Origin: Pseudomonadota bacterium
Lineage (GTDB): Bacteria > Pseudomonadota > Alphaproteobacteria > Rhizobiales > Rhizobiaceae
Length of the DNA: 25,682 nucleotides
Direction: 5' to 3'
Assembly (NCBI GenBank): GCA_023399465.1
Contig: JAEWPB010000189.1
Coordinates: 1 to 25,682 of the forward strand
Below are positions 10,116 through 17,139 of this stretch, one piece after another. Every line of letters starts with the position of its first letter. Position 1 is the first letter of the stretch. Made by a program: the position numbers and the translations under genes. The notes beneath the pieces are model-generated. The model saw only the letters and a list, made by a program, of their open reading frames with translations. It was not told where the DNA came from and did not search any database.

Positions 10116-10648
10116 TGCTTCCTCCAGGCGTCGAAGTCGCTGCGCAGCGCCTTCCAGCGCTCGGCCGCGGCAGGGTCGGAGTTCAGCTCGGCGCGCGAGC
10201 TGATGGCGAGCAGCGAGCGCACGCGGGTTCCGACGCGCTCGTCGGTCAATGGCCGCTCGAGGCCGTGGCGCTCCTCGAGAAATTTCTTGAAGGCCGGTTC
10301 GGCGCAGAGCATGGCGCAATTGGCGGCGTAGTTCTTCGCCTCGGCCTCGGCATGGTGCTGGCGCTCCAGCCTTTTGATTTCCGCCCGCTGCTCGCGGATG
10401 AGGTCGAAGGCATGTTCGGCGACCATGATCGCCGCGCGCAGATAATCCGCCGCGTTGAACAGCAGTTCCTCGTCATCATGGGGCACGCCGCGGGCAAGGG
10501 TGGCGATGTCGATGACCTCGTCGCCATATCGGGCGCCGAGCTGGGGGCGGCCGACAGCGGTGTCGTAGAGCCGTACCCATTCCGGCGATGCCAGATCGGC
10601 GGTGATCTTGGCCTTCTTGTAGATCGCGCGGGCCTCGTCGAGGGTCAT
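10112..10648 (-). CDS. Conserved hypothetical prophage protein (178 aa)
   Basis: I do not recognise a named domain. The protein is soluble, charged and largely helical, with a likely coiled coil around residues 75-105 (FDLIREQRAEIKRLERQHHA) and two cysteine-poor helical ends. There is no signal peptide or membrane segment. It is embedded in the leftward early operon, overlapping its neighbours by four bases on each side (ATGA type), so it is translationally coupled to the 75-residue gene upstream and to the Xis-like gene downstream. The context suggests an early function tied to integration or DNA metabolism; no catalytic motif supports anything more exact. Confidence 0.75.
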   Translation of the reverse strand: MTLDEARAIYKKAKITADLASPEWVRLYDTAVGRPQLGARYGDEVIDIATLARGVPHDDEELLFNAADYLRAAIMVAEHAFDLIREQRAEIKRLERQHHAEAEAKNYAANCAMLCAEPAFKKFLEERHGLERPLTDERVGTRVRSLLAISSRAELNSDPAAAERWKALRSDFDAWRKQ

Positions 10649-10872
10649 TCTTGATGGCCCTCGATGGCGGGAACCTCGCGAGCGTTGCCCGACAAGAACT
10701 TTTGCGCCTGCACGACGAGGCGCAGTCCGTTGAAGATCTGCTTCGCCAGATCCGCGCGCACCTGCGCATCCTTCGCGGTGATCTTGCCGCTCCTGAGGTC
10801 GGCGAGATCGGCGTGAAGCCCGCGGATAATCGCCGGGACGTCGAAGTCGTTACCGATGTCGGCGTTGTCCAT
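10645..10872 (-). CDS. Small conserved hypothetical prophage protein (75 aa)
   Basis: The sequence (PAIIRGLHADLADLRSGKIT, then a basic helical stretch KDAQVRADLAKQIFNGLRLV) looks like a small all-helical early phage protein. No domain is identifiable. It overlaps the next gene by four bases (ATGA) and its own 5' end overlaps the stop of a truncated upstream gene by 23 bases, so it belongs to the same leftward operon. It is the first complete gene of what remains of that operon; the promoter of the operon was probably lost with the deletion at about 10931. Confidence 0.7.
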   Translation of the reverse strand: MDNADIGNDFDVPAIIRGLHADLADLRSGKITAKDAQVRADLAKQIFNGLRLVVQAQKFLSGNAREVPAIEGHQE

Positions 10873-10930
10873 TCCGGATCTCCCATCTGAGCATGTTGAT
10901 GATCGCAGACAGTTGCTTGAGCGTGTGATA
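10850..10930 (-). pseudogene. C-terminal remnant of an early minus-strand gene
   Basis: Reading leftward from 10930 gives YHTLKQLSAIINMLRWEIRN and six more residues, ending at a TAA (10850-10852) inside the next gene. The frame is closed upstream by a TAG at 10934-10936, exactly where a plus-strand methyltransferase remnant begins. The 4-residue-type overlap of genes in this operon and the sensible helical sequence suggest the true end of a phage gene whose body has been deleted. It is short, so chance cannot be excluded. Confidence 0.5.
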
Positions 10931-10931
10931 G

Positions 10932-11084
10932 TTCTACCGCATCGACAGCGACCTCGCCGGCAATGCCTTCTCCAAATCGGTGCAGGTCTCCTGCGTCGGC
11001 AATTCCGTTTCCCCGCCCGTCGCGGCGGCGCTGGTGGCGGCCAACTGCGGCCACCTGGCGGTCATTCGGGAGGCGGCGGAATGA
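10932..11084 (+). pseudogene. C-terminal remnant of a cytosine-5 DNA methyltransferase
   Basis: Fifty codons from 10932 to the TGA at 11082-11084 end in the motif VSCVGNSVSPPVAAALVAAN, the conserved motif X region of cytosine-5 DNA methyltransferases (GNSVSPPVA). An in-frame TAG lies directly before the first sense codon, so the remaining 85 percent of the gene is gone. In phages of this type such a methyltransferase protects DNA or modifies origin sites. Its stop overlaps the ATG of the following initiator gene (ATGA), showing that the two were one rightward operon before the deletion. Confidence 0.8.
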
Positions 11085-11714
11085 GCATCATGCTGATGAG
11101 CCGGATCTTCCGAATGAACATCGGCGGCTGCAATCGCAAGCTGCTTGCCGTGCGCCTCGCCGACTTTGCCGACGACGACGGTCGCGGCATCTATCCCGGC
11201 GTGGAGCGGCTGTCGCTCGAGACCGAGCTTTCCGAGCGGACCGTGCAGCGCATCCTCGCCGATTTCGAAAAGGAGGGCATCCTGATCTGCCGCCAGCGGG
11301 CGAGCGGGCGACCCGGTGTTGCCAACCGATACGACTTCGATCTGGAACGACTGTTTGCCTGCGACGCAGCAGCGGCAAAGGCCGGTTCAAAGCCGCAGAC
11401 GGGTGACAGCGTGTCACCCGTCACGGATGCCGAAACGGGTGACAATCCGGACGAGAGGGGTGACAACGGCGACATAGAGGGGTGTCACGGTGACACCCGA
11501 ACCGTAATAGAACCACCATTAGAACCATTATCTGAGAGAGAGGGCGCGAGCGAGCGCGAGGAAGGGGAAGATCGGAAGGCGATCGAGCGGGCTTACTGGG
11601 CGTTGGTGAAGGACTGGCCGGGTTTTGCCGGCATGCCCAAGGAACCGGCGCTGAAAGACTGGATGCGCCTGACGGCTGAGGAGCGGCAGGAGGCGGCGGA
11701 ACGCTTTCGCCAGC
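11081..11714 (+). pseudogene. Winged-helix replication initiator-like protein, C-terminally truncated by deletion
   Basis: About 211 codons of a helix-turn-helix protein remain. Residues 15-90 form a winged-helix domain (CNRKLLAVRLADFADDDG, then SERTVQRILADFEKEGILIC) like that in phage initiators and replication proteins such as lambda O. Residues 107-154 are a low-complexity linker encoded by iterons and an AT-rich stretch. Residues 155-211 (ERAYWALVKDWPGF to AEERQEAAERF) begin a C-terminal domain. At about 11712-11718 the sense of the frame is lost and a portal gene begins in another frame; the open frame runs on to 12034 only by chance. The start ATG at 11081 overlaps the methyltransferase stop. 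The protein probably cannot recruit a helicase now. Confidence 0.72.
11401..11531. repeat. Iteron array plus AT-rich repeats: candidate phage replication origin
   Basis: GGGTGACA occurs at 11401-11408, 11437-11444 and 11458-11465, and inverted as TGTCACCC at 11412-11419. A further palindrome GGGTGTCA-CGG-TGACACCC spans 11480-11498. The core GTGACA therefore appears four times forward and twice inverted in under 100 bases. Immediately after comes an AT-rich stretch with two 12-base tandem units, TAGAACCACCAT (11508-11519) and TAGAACCATTAT (11520-11531). Iterons followed by an AT-rich unwinding element inside the initiator gene, between its DNA-binding and C-terminal domains, is the layout of the lambda origin inside gene O. 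Confidence 0.65.
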
Positions 11715-12252
11715 CGGCGCATTCCGGCAGACGATATCGCCCATGTCTACCGGATCGACCGGCCGGGACAGGTGCGCGGCATCACCTGGTTCTCGCCCGT
11801 CATCCTGAAGATGCGCGACCTTGCCGATTATGCCGACGCGCAGCTGGTGCGGCAAAAGGTGGCGGCCTGCTTTGCCGCCTTCGTCACCGCCGACGAGGAG
11901 ATCTCGGGCGGCGGCGCGGTCGACCCGAAGGACGGCCTCTATCCGGTCGAGGAACTGCAGCCGGGGATGATCCAGCGACTGAAGCCCGGCGAGGAGGTCA
12001 GCTTCGGCACGCCGCCCTCGGTCGGCGAATATGACGGCTACAAGCGCGCCGAACTGCAGGAGATCGCCGTCGGTCTCGGCATGTCCTACGAGGCGCTGTC
12101 CGGCGACCTTCGCGGGGTCAACTTCTCCTCGGGGCGCATGGGCTGGCTGGAGTTCCAGCGGACGATATCGGGAGCCCAGACCCGGATGCTGCTGCCGCAG
12201 CTGTGCGTGCCGGTCGGGCGCTGGTTTCTCGAAGGCGCCAGCCTGGTTTCCG
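11715..12252 (+). pseudogene. Portal protein, internal fragment (lambda gpB family)
   Basis: In the frame of 11721 the sequence reads IPADDIAHVYRIDRPGQVRG, then FSPVILKMRDLADYADAQLV, and ends with LGMSYEALSGDLRGVNFSSG and a region RMLLPQLCVPVGRWFL. These are the successive conserved blocks of lambda-type portal proteins, which form the dodecameric DNA channel of the head. The N-terminal half and the C-terminal end are missing on both sides, and no start codon with a ribosome-binding site exists. Between the initiator fragment and this point the small and large terminase genes would normally lie. Both boundaries are approximate to about 10 bases. Confidence 0.8.
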
Positions 12253-12596
12253 CTCGCCGCTTGTTCCTGATCGGCGGCGGGCCGTCGCTTCGCGGCTTCG
12301 ATTTCGACCGGCTGAAGGGCCGGGGGATCGTGGTGGCGATCAACGACGCGATGCTGCATGCGGGTTTCGCCGATGCCGTCGTTACCGTCGACACGGTCTG
12401 GCTCGATCGCCGACACGCGGCGCTGGAGAAGTTTGCCGGCGAGATCGTGGCGGCCGTGCCGCAGCACTACCGGCCACCGCCGCTCGAACGGCTGCGGCTG
12501 CTACGGCGGGTGACGGCGGGCGGCCAGCCGAAACCGCTCCAGGCGCTGATGGCCGGGGCGCACTGGATCCGGGACGAATGGGGATTCGCCGGCGCG
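12253..12596 (+). pseudogene. Fragment of an unidentified phage protein with LIGGGPSL motif
   Basis: Directly fused in frame to the portal fragment is a stretch beginning RRLFLIGGGPSLRGFDFDRL and continuing GRGIVVAINDAMLHAGFADA. The glycine-rich LIGGGPSL followed by an AIND motif recalls nucleotide-sugar-binding or DUF115-like phage proteins, but I do not recognise the family firmly. It lacks its own start and ribosome-binding site, and its sense ends near 12570-12600 where the following gene continues in another frame. It is evidently a second deleted gene caught between two junctions. Confidence 0.5.
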
Positions 12597-13014
12597 GGGG
12601 TATGCCGACGTGTTCGAGAACGGCGCGACCATCCGCGGCAAGCCGACGCTCTGGCTGCCGTTGTCGACGACGCCGAAGACCATCGGCGGCAAGCGGACGA
12701 CGGCGCGGCGGATGCGGCAGGAACTCGGCAAGCTCACCTATGTGAAGCAACCCGGAAAGCTGCCGCTGCTCGCCGCTCCGATCAGCGCGACAAAGGCGCA
12801 GGCCGCCTCCGGCCAGCCCGGCAGGGTCACCCTTGCGCGGCTGCGCAAGGGCCGAGCGGCCAAGTCGGGTCGCCGCATGTCCGTGCCGCTGTTCGTCGGC
12901 ATCGACAAGGTGAAGATCGACAAGCGCCTGTCGCTGACCGCAATCATCGAGAAGCAGGCCGGCCATCTCGGCGCCGTCTTCGAGAAACGGCTGGCGGGCA
13001 AGGATATCGACTGA
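12597..13014 (+). pseudogene. DUF6441-like phage structural protein, N-terminally truncated
   Basis: From about 12597 the frame reads GYADVFENGATIRGKPTLWL, then the basic stretch TPKTIGGKRTTARRMRQELG, KQPGKLPLLAAPI, and ends RLAGKDID at a TGA (12012 bases not involved; stop 13012-13014). Proteins of this style, often labelled DUF6441, lie in the head-tail connector region of alphaproteobacterial phages upstream of the tail genes. The family usually has 60-100 more residues at the N-terminus, which are missing here. A GTG at 12610 could allow reinitiation but has no evident ribosome-binding site. The stop is one base from the convergent stop of the secreted-protein gene. Confidence 0.6.
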
Positions 13015-13015
13015 G

Positions 13016-13357
13016 CTAGCGCGGAATGATCAGGTTCCTGACGGTGCGGCCCTCGGGGCCGTAGTCGGCGAGGATGACGCTGCAGGCAAAGCGCGATGGC
13101 GGAACCCTTGCGGCGCGGATCACCGCCTGGGCGCGGTCGAGCACGTCGCTGATCGCCTGCGCGTGATCGAGGCCGGTCAAAAGCAGGATCTCTGCGGCGA
13201 GCCGGTAGTTGAGGGTGCCGTTCGCGCATAACTGCGAACCGGCAAGCGCAGCGACGATGCCGGTCATGACGCCTTCCTGGCGTTCGCTGTATGCGAGTGC
13301 CGGCCCGGCCGACAGCGCCGCGAGCGATGAAACAAGCAGGATTGCCGACAACTTCAT
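13016..13357 (-). CDS. Secreted small protein, probable prophage moron (113 aa)
   Basis: The product has a clear Sec signal peptide: basic MK, hydrophobic LSAILLVSSLAALSAG, and cleavage after PALA near residue 22. The mature part of about 91 residues contains two cysteines (SQLCANG and RFACSVIL), which could form one disulfide in the periplasm. I do not recognise a family. It is transcribed against the late operon, sits between the broken head region and the tape measure, and has a strong ribosome-binding site (GGGAGGGG six bases before ATG 13357). Independent orientation, its own start signals and export suggest a lysogenic-conversion gene expressed from the prophage. The alternative is an uncharacterised virion-related or inhibitor protein. 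Confidence 0.75.
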   Translation of the reverse strand: MKLSAILLVSSLAALSAGPALAYSERQEGVMTGIVAALAGSQLCANGTLNYRLAAEILLLTGLDHAQAISDVLDRAQAVIRAARVPPSRFACSVILADYGPEGRTVRNLIIPR

Positions 13358-13484
13358 GATGCCCCTCCCGTGACGGGCGCATCATCCACCCATTTCCCGC
13401 CAGAGTCGAGACAGGCCGGCCGCTCGCGCCGGATGCGGCTCCCTGGTGCCTCCCGATCGGTCCTCCCCGCAAAAGGGAAACGCA

Positions 13485-16400
13485 ATGGCCCGCAAGACCA
13501 TCAAGCAGCGCATCGCCCTCGATGGCGGCAAGGAGATCCAGCGCGAACTGGAGCAGCTCGGTGAAAAGGGGGCGCGCGCCTTCAAGCTGCTGCAGGAGGC
13601 CGCGAACGAGGTCAAGGGGCCGCAGAGCGGCTTCGTCAAGTCGCTCGAGGACGCCGCCCGCAAGCTCGACAGCCTCGGCAGGAAGTTCCAGTCGGTCGGC
13701 CGGCAGATGCAGGACGTCGGCAAGGCATTCAGCACCAGGGTCACGCTGCCGATCGCAGGGCTCGGCGCGGGCATTCTGAAACTGTCGGGCGATTTCGAGG
13801 CGGCGATGAACCGCATCGAGGCGGTATCCGGGGCGACGGGCGACGAAATCGGCAAGGTCCGCGACCTGGCGCTGCAGCTTGGCGCCGACACGGCGTTTTC
13901 GGCCAGCGAGGCGGCCGGCGGCATCGAGATGCTGCTGAAGAACGGCCTCGACCTCTCCCAGGCGCTCGGCGGTGCCACCGACGCGGCGCTGAAGCTGGCG
14001 GCGGCGACCGGCAGCGATCTTGCCGGCGCGGCGGATGTCGCGACCGATGTGCTGCAGAGTTTTCGCCTGCAGGCTGGCGAGATGGGCGGTGCGGTCAACC
14101 AGATCGTCGGCACGCTGACGGCGAGCAAGTTCGGGTTCGACGACTACCGGCTGGCGATCGGCCAGGTCGGCGGCGTCGCCGGCGGTCTCGGCGTGAAGTT
14201 CGAGGACCTGAATGCGGCGCTGGCGTCAACCTCCAGCCTCTTTGCATCCGGCTCCGATGCGGGCACCAGCTTCAAGAGCTTCCTTGTCAGCCTGGTGCCG
14301 CGCTCGAAGGAGGCGGCGGCGGCGATCGAGCAATACGGCCTCCGGTTTTTCGATGCCTCCGGCAACATGCGCTCGATGGGCGAGATTGCCGAGGAACTGC
14401 GCGTCAATCTCGGCGGTCTCAGCGACCGGGCACTCAGCGACGCGATGAAGACGATCTTCGGTGTCGACGCCATGCGCACGGCCATCGGGCTGATGCGGCA
14501 GGGCGCGGCCGGGGTGCAGAATTTCCGCGCGCAGATTGCCGAAGGCGACGCCGAAGCGCAGGCGACGGCGCGGATGAAGGGTTTCAACGGCGCGGTCGAG
14601 CAGCTGATGGGCTCGCTGGAAACGCTGGCAAACCGGGTCGCCGACGCCGGACTGCTGCAATGGGCGACCGATCTGGTGAAGACGCTCGACGGCATGGTCG
14701 ACAGCTTTTCCAAGTCCAACCCGGAAACTTTCAAGTTCGGGACCGTGCTTGCCGGCGTTGCGGCGGCGATCGGCCCGGTGGTCTACGGCATCGGTTCGCT
14801 GGTGGCGCAGATCGGCTTCGCCTCGCTCGGCTTTGCCCAGATCGGACGGATGATCGCCGGCGTGCGCGCCGGGCTGATCTCGCTCGGCGCGCTTTTGGCA
14901 ACCGCCGGATGGGTGGGGGCAATCGCGGTGATCGGCGGCGGCATCGCTGCCTGGGCGATGAGCACCGACAGCGCCACGGCGGCGATGCAGCAGCACGAGG
15001 GTGTCGTCGGCCGGGTCGAGGAAGCCTATCGCAAGGCCGGCCTCGAGGTCGCCAAGATGACGCAGGAGGTGCGCGACCGGCTGCTGATCGAGGCGCGCGA
15101 TTCGCTGAACAAGACATCGAAGGAACTGGCGAGTGCACTTGAGGATGCCCGTGCCGAACTGCTGCAGTGGGACGGAAGCATCAATGCGATAGCCGCTCCG
15201 ATGTTCGCCCTCGTGCGTCAGTTCGCCAACGGCACGATCACAGTCGCGGAATTCCAGAGCACGGTGCTGCGGCTTGGCGCCCTCGATCCCCGCCTCGGCA
15301 AACTCGCCGGGCAGATGGCCGAGGTCACCGACAATGCGGCGAAACTCAGCCTTGCGGTGACCAAGGACGCCGACAGCATCGCGTGGCTCGAAGGCCGGAT
15401 GAGCGATGCGCAGTTTCGGGCGAAGTATTTTGCCGACGAGCAGCGCGTGGCGGCGGCGGAAACGACCAGGGCAGGCGCTGCGGCGAACGAGACGGCAAGG
15501 CAGGTCGAGGAACTCGGCAAGACCATCACCGTTCATTCGAGCGGCGCCAGCGGCCCGGTCAAGCAGACCTTCGAACTGGTCGACGGCGTTGCCCGGGCGA
15601 CGGCGGAAAGCAGGAAGCAACTCGACGAACTCGGCGGCGGCGCCGACCAGACGGCGGCCCGGATCGGCGCTCTGGCCGATGGCATCGTCCAGGTGCCGGA
15701 GGCGCTGAAGGGGCAGCCGGCGCCGGCCGAAGTGCTGACCCGCGGCATGGACGAGGCGGCGGCCGGGTTGCAGCAGACATTTACCGCCGTGCCGGAACAG
15801 GCGCGGGCGGCGATCGACGGGGTGATTTCCGAGGTCGGGCGCATCCAGCCGGCGATCGCCGGCGCGCTTGCCGGCGGGACCAGCGACGGCCCGAAGGGCG
15901 AGGAACGGCAGCAGGGCGGCATTGCCGAGGCGCTGGCGGCACCCTTCCAGGAGGCAAGGGACCGGATTTCCGTCATCCTCGCCGAAATCCCGACACTGGT
16001 CGGCGCGGTCGTGAACTGGATTGCGCAATCCGCGTCGGAAGCAGGTGGCGGGCTCGGCGAGGCGCTGGTGGCGCCGTTCGCCGACGCCGGCGAGCGGATT
16101 ACCGATATCCTCGAGCGGATGACCGCGACGGTCGCACGGCAGTTCGAGGCGATGCTCGCCTCGGTGCGGGCGATGGTCCAGGAGATGCGCTCGCAGGTGG
16201 CGAACCTCGAGGCGCTGGCGGCGCGGGCGGCTGCGGCAAGGGCGGAGGCCGGCAGCGGTGGCGGCAGTGGCAGCGGGCGGCGCTTTGCCGGCGGCGGACA
16301 GGTGTCCGGACCGGGCACCGCGACCAGCGACAGCATCCTCGCCTGGCTTTCCGACGGCGAATACGTGATCCGCGCGGCGGCGGTGCAGAAATACGGATCC

Positions 16401-16706
16401 GGGCTGCTTGCGGCGCTGAACGGGCTGCGGCTGCCGAAGGACTTCTTCAAGGGCTTTGCGCTCGGCGGGCCGGTCGACCTCTCCGGCATCGCCGCGCGGC
16501 TGACCGGCGGCATGCACGTTTCCTCCCGGCTGCCGGCGCTGGCCGCGGGCGGGGCGGTGACGGCCACCGGCGGCCGGCCGATCATGCTCAGTTTCGACGG
16601 CGCGAGCTATCCGATGATCGCGCCGGAGGATGTTGCCGACCGGCTGGCGAAACATGCCGGGCGCGTCAGCCTGCGCAGGGCCGGCGGGAAACCGGGATGG
16701 AGATGA
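13485..16706 (+). CDS. Phage tail tape measure protein
   Basis: The 1073-residue product sets tail length and helps DNA injection. It opens with a coiled-coil stretch, then the TP901-type tape measure core (about residues 80-330: FEAAMNRIEAVSGATGDEIG, ASEAAGGIEMLLKNG, KTIFGVDAMRTAI), a hydrophobic segment around 420-510 (AAIGPVVYGIGSLVAQIGFA, WVGAIAVIGGGIAAWAM), long alanine-rich helices, and the usual C-terminal signature GPGTATSDSILAWLSDGEYV near 955-975. The ATG at 13485 follows AAAAGGGAAA; an in-frame ATG at 13446 lacks a site. It is the first intact gene of the rightward late operon. Upstream tail-tube and chaperone genes expected in siphoviruses are absent. Confidence 0.95.
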   Translation: MARKTIKQRIALDGGKEIQRELEQLGEKGARAFKLLQEAANEVKGPQSGFVKSLEDAARKLDSLGRKFQSVGRQMQDVGKAFSTRVTLPIAGLGAGILKLSGDFEAAMNRIEAVSGATGDEIGKVRDLALQLGADTAFSASEAAGGIEMLLKNGLDLSQALGGATDAALKLAAATGSDLAGAADVATDVLQSFRLQAGEMGGAVNQIVGTLTASKFGFDDYRLAIGQVGGVAGGLGVKFEDLNAALASTSSLFASGSDAGTSFKSFLVSLVPRSKEAAAAIEQYGLRFFDASGNMRSMGEIAEELRVNLGGLSDRALSDAMKTIFGVDAMRTAIGLMRQGAAGVQNFRAQIAEGDAEAQATARMKGFNGAVEQLMGSLETLANRVADAGLLQWATDLVKTLDGMVDSFSKSNPETFKFGTVLAGVAAAIGPVVYGIGSLVAQIGFASLGFAQIGRMIAGVRAGLISLGALLATAGWVGAIAVIGGGIAAWAMSTDSATAAMQQHEGVVGRVEEAYRKAGLEVAKMTQEVRDRLLIEARDSLNKTSKELASALEDARAELLQWDGSINAIAAPMFALVRQFANGTITVAEFQSTVLRLGALDPRLGKLAGQMAEVTDNAAKLSLAVTKDADSIAWLEGRMSDAQFRAKYFADEQRVAAAETTRAGAAANETARQVEELGKTITVHSSGASGPVKQTFELVDGVARATAESRKQLDELGGGADQTAARIGALADGIVQVPEALKGQPAPAEVLTRGMDEAAAGLQQTFTAVPEQARAAIDGVISEVGRIQPAIAGALAGGTSDGPKGEERQQGGIAEALAAPFQEARDRISVILAEIPTLVGAVVNWIAQSASEAGGGLGEALVAPFADAGERITDILERMTATVARQFEAMLASVRAMVQEMRSQVANLEALAARAAAARAEAGSGGGSGSGRRFAGGGQVSGPGTATSDSILAWLSDGEYVIRAAAVQKYGSGLLAALNGLRLPKDFFKGFALGGPVDLSGIAARLTGGMHVSSRLPALAAGGAVTATGGRPIMLSFDGASYPMIAPEDVADRLAKHAGRVSLRRAGGKPGWR

Positions 16707-16707
16707 A

Positions 16708-17139
16708 ATGGCCAACGAGACCCTGCTGGTGTTGAGCGGCGTCGGCGTCGCGCCCTATTCGGCGCGCGGGCTGGAGCAGACGCTGCAGCCGATCGCCGCT
16801 TCGGGCGAACTGCGGCGCACGATCAACGGCACTCTGACCGACCTTTCGGAAACGCAGCTCCGGAAGTTCACATCGACGATCTCGGGCGAGGACCAGCTGT
16901 CGCCGGCGCTGAACGGTGTCTGGGTGGGCAAGACGGTGACGGTCGATTGCATCGTCGAGCTTTGCTACCCGACATCGGGCGGCTCGGCCGCCCGCACCGT
17001 GGTGCCCGGCTCGTCGCGGGTCGAGGGCGACTACACCTACTACCGGCCGCGGCTGTCGATGATGGTCGCCGACTGGCGGGTGAGCGAAGACGAATGGGGC
17101 CGGACGGTGTCCTGGTCGCTGCAACTCGAGGAAGTGTGA
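16708..17139 (+). CDS. Minor tail protein (143 aa)
   Basis: The start ATG at 16708 lies one base after the tape measure stop (ATGGAGATGAAATG), indicating coupling. The product is mostly beta, with a conserved-looking end EDEWGRTVSWSLQLEEV. It lacks a signal or membrane segment. In siphoviruses the gene after the tape measure is the distal tail protein or another tail-tip component, and size and fold class fit, but I do not recognise a named domain. Its stop is immediately followed by the GTG of the next tail gene. Confidence 0.75.
   Translation: MANETLLVLSGVGVAPYSARGLEQTLQPIAASGELRRTINGTLTDLSETQLRKFTSTISGEDQLSPALNGVWVGKTVTVDCIVELCYPTSGGSAARTVVPGSSRVEGDYTYYRPRLSMMVADWRVSEDEWGRTVSWSLQLEEV

Noticed and set aside
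14226..16715. 829-codon minus-strand frame opposite the tape measure gene
   Set aside because: Antisense shadow of a clearly identified tail gene with arginine/histidine-rich low-information sequence.
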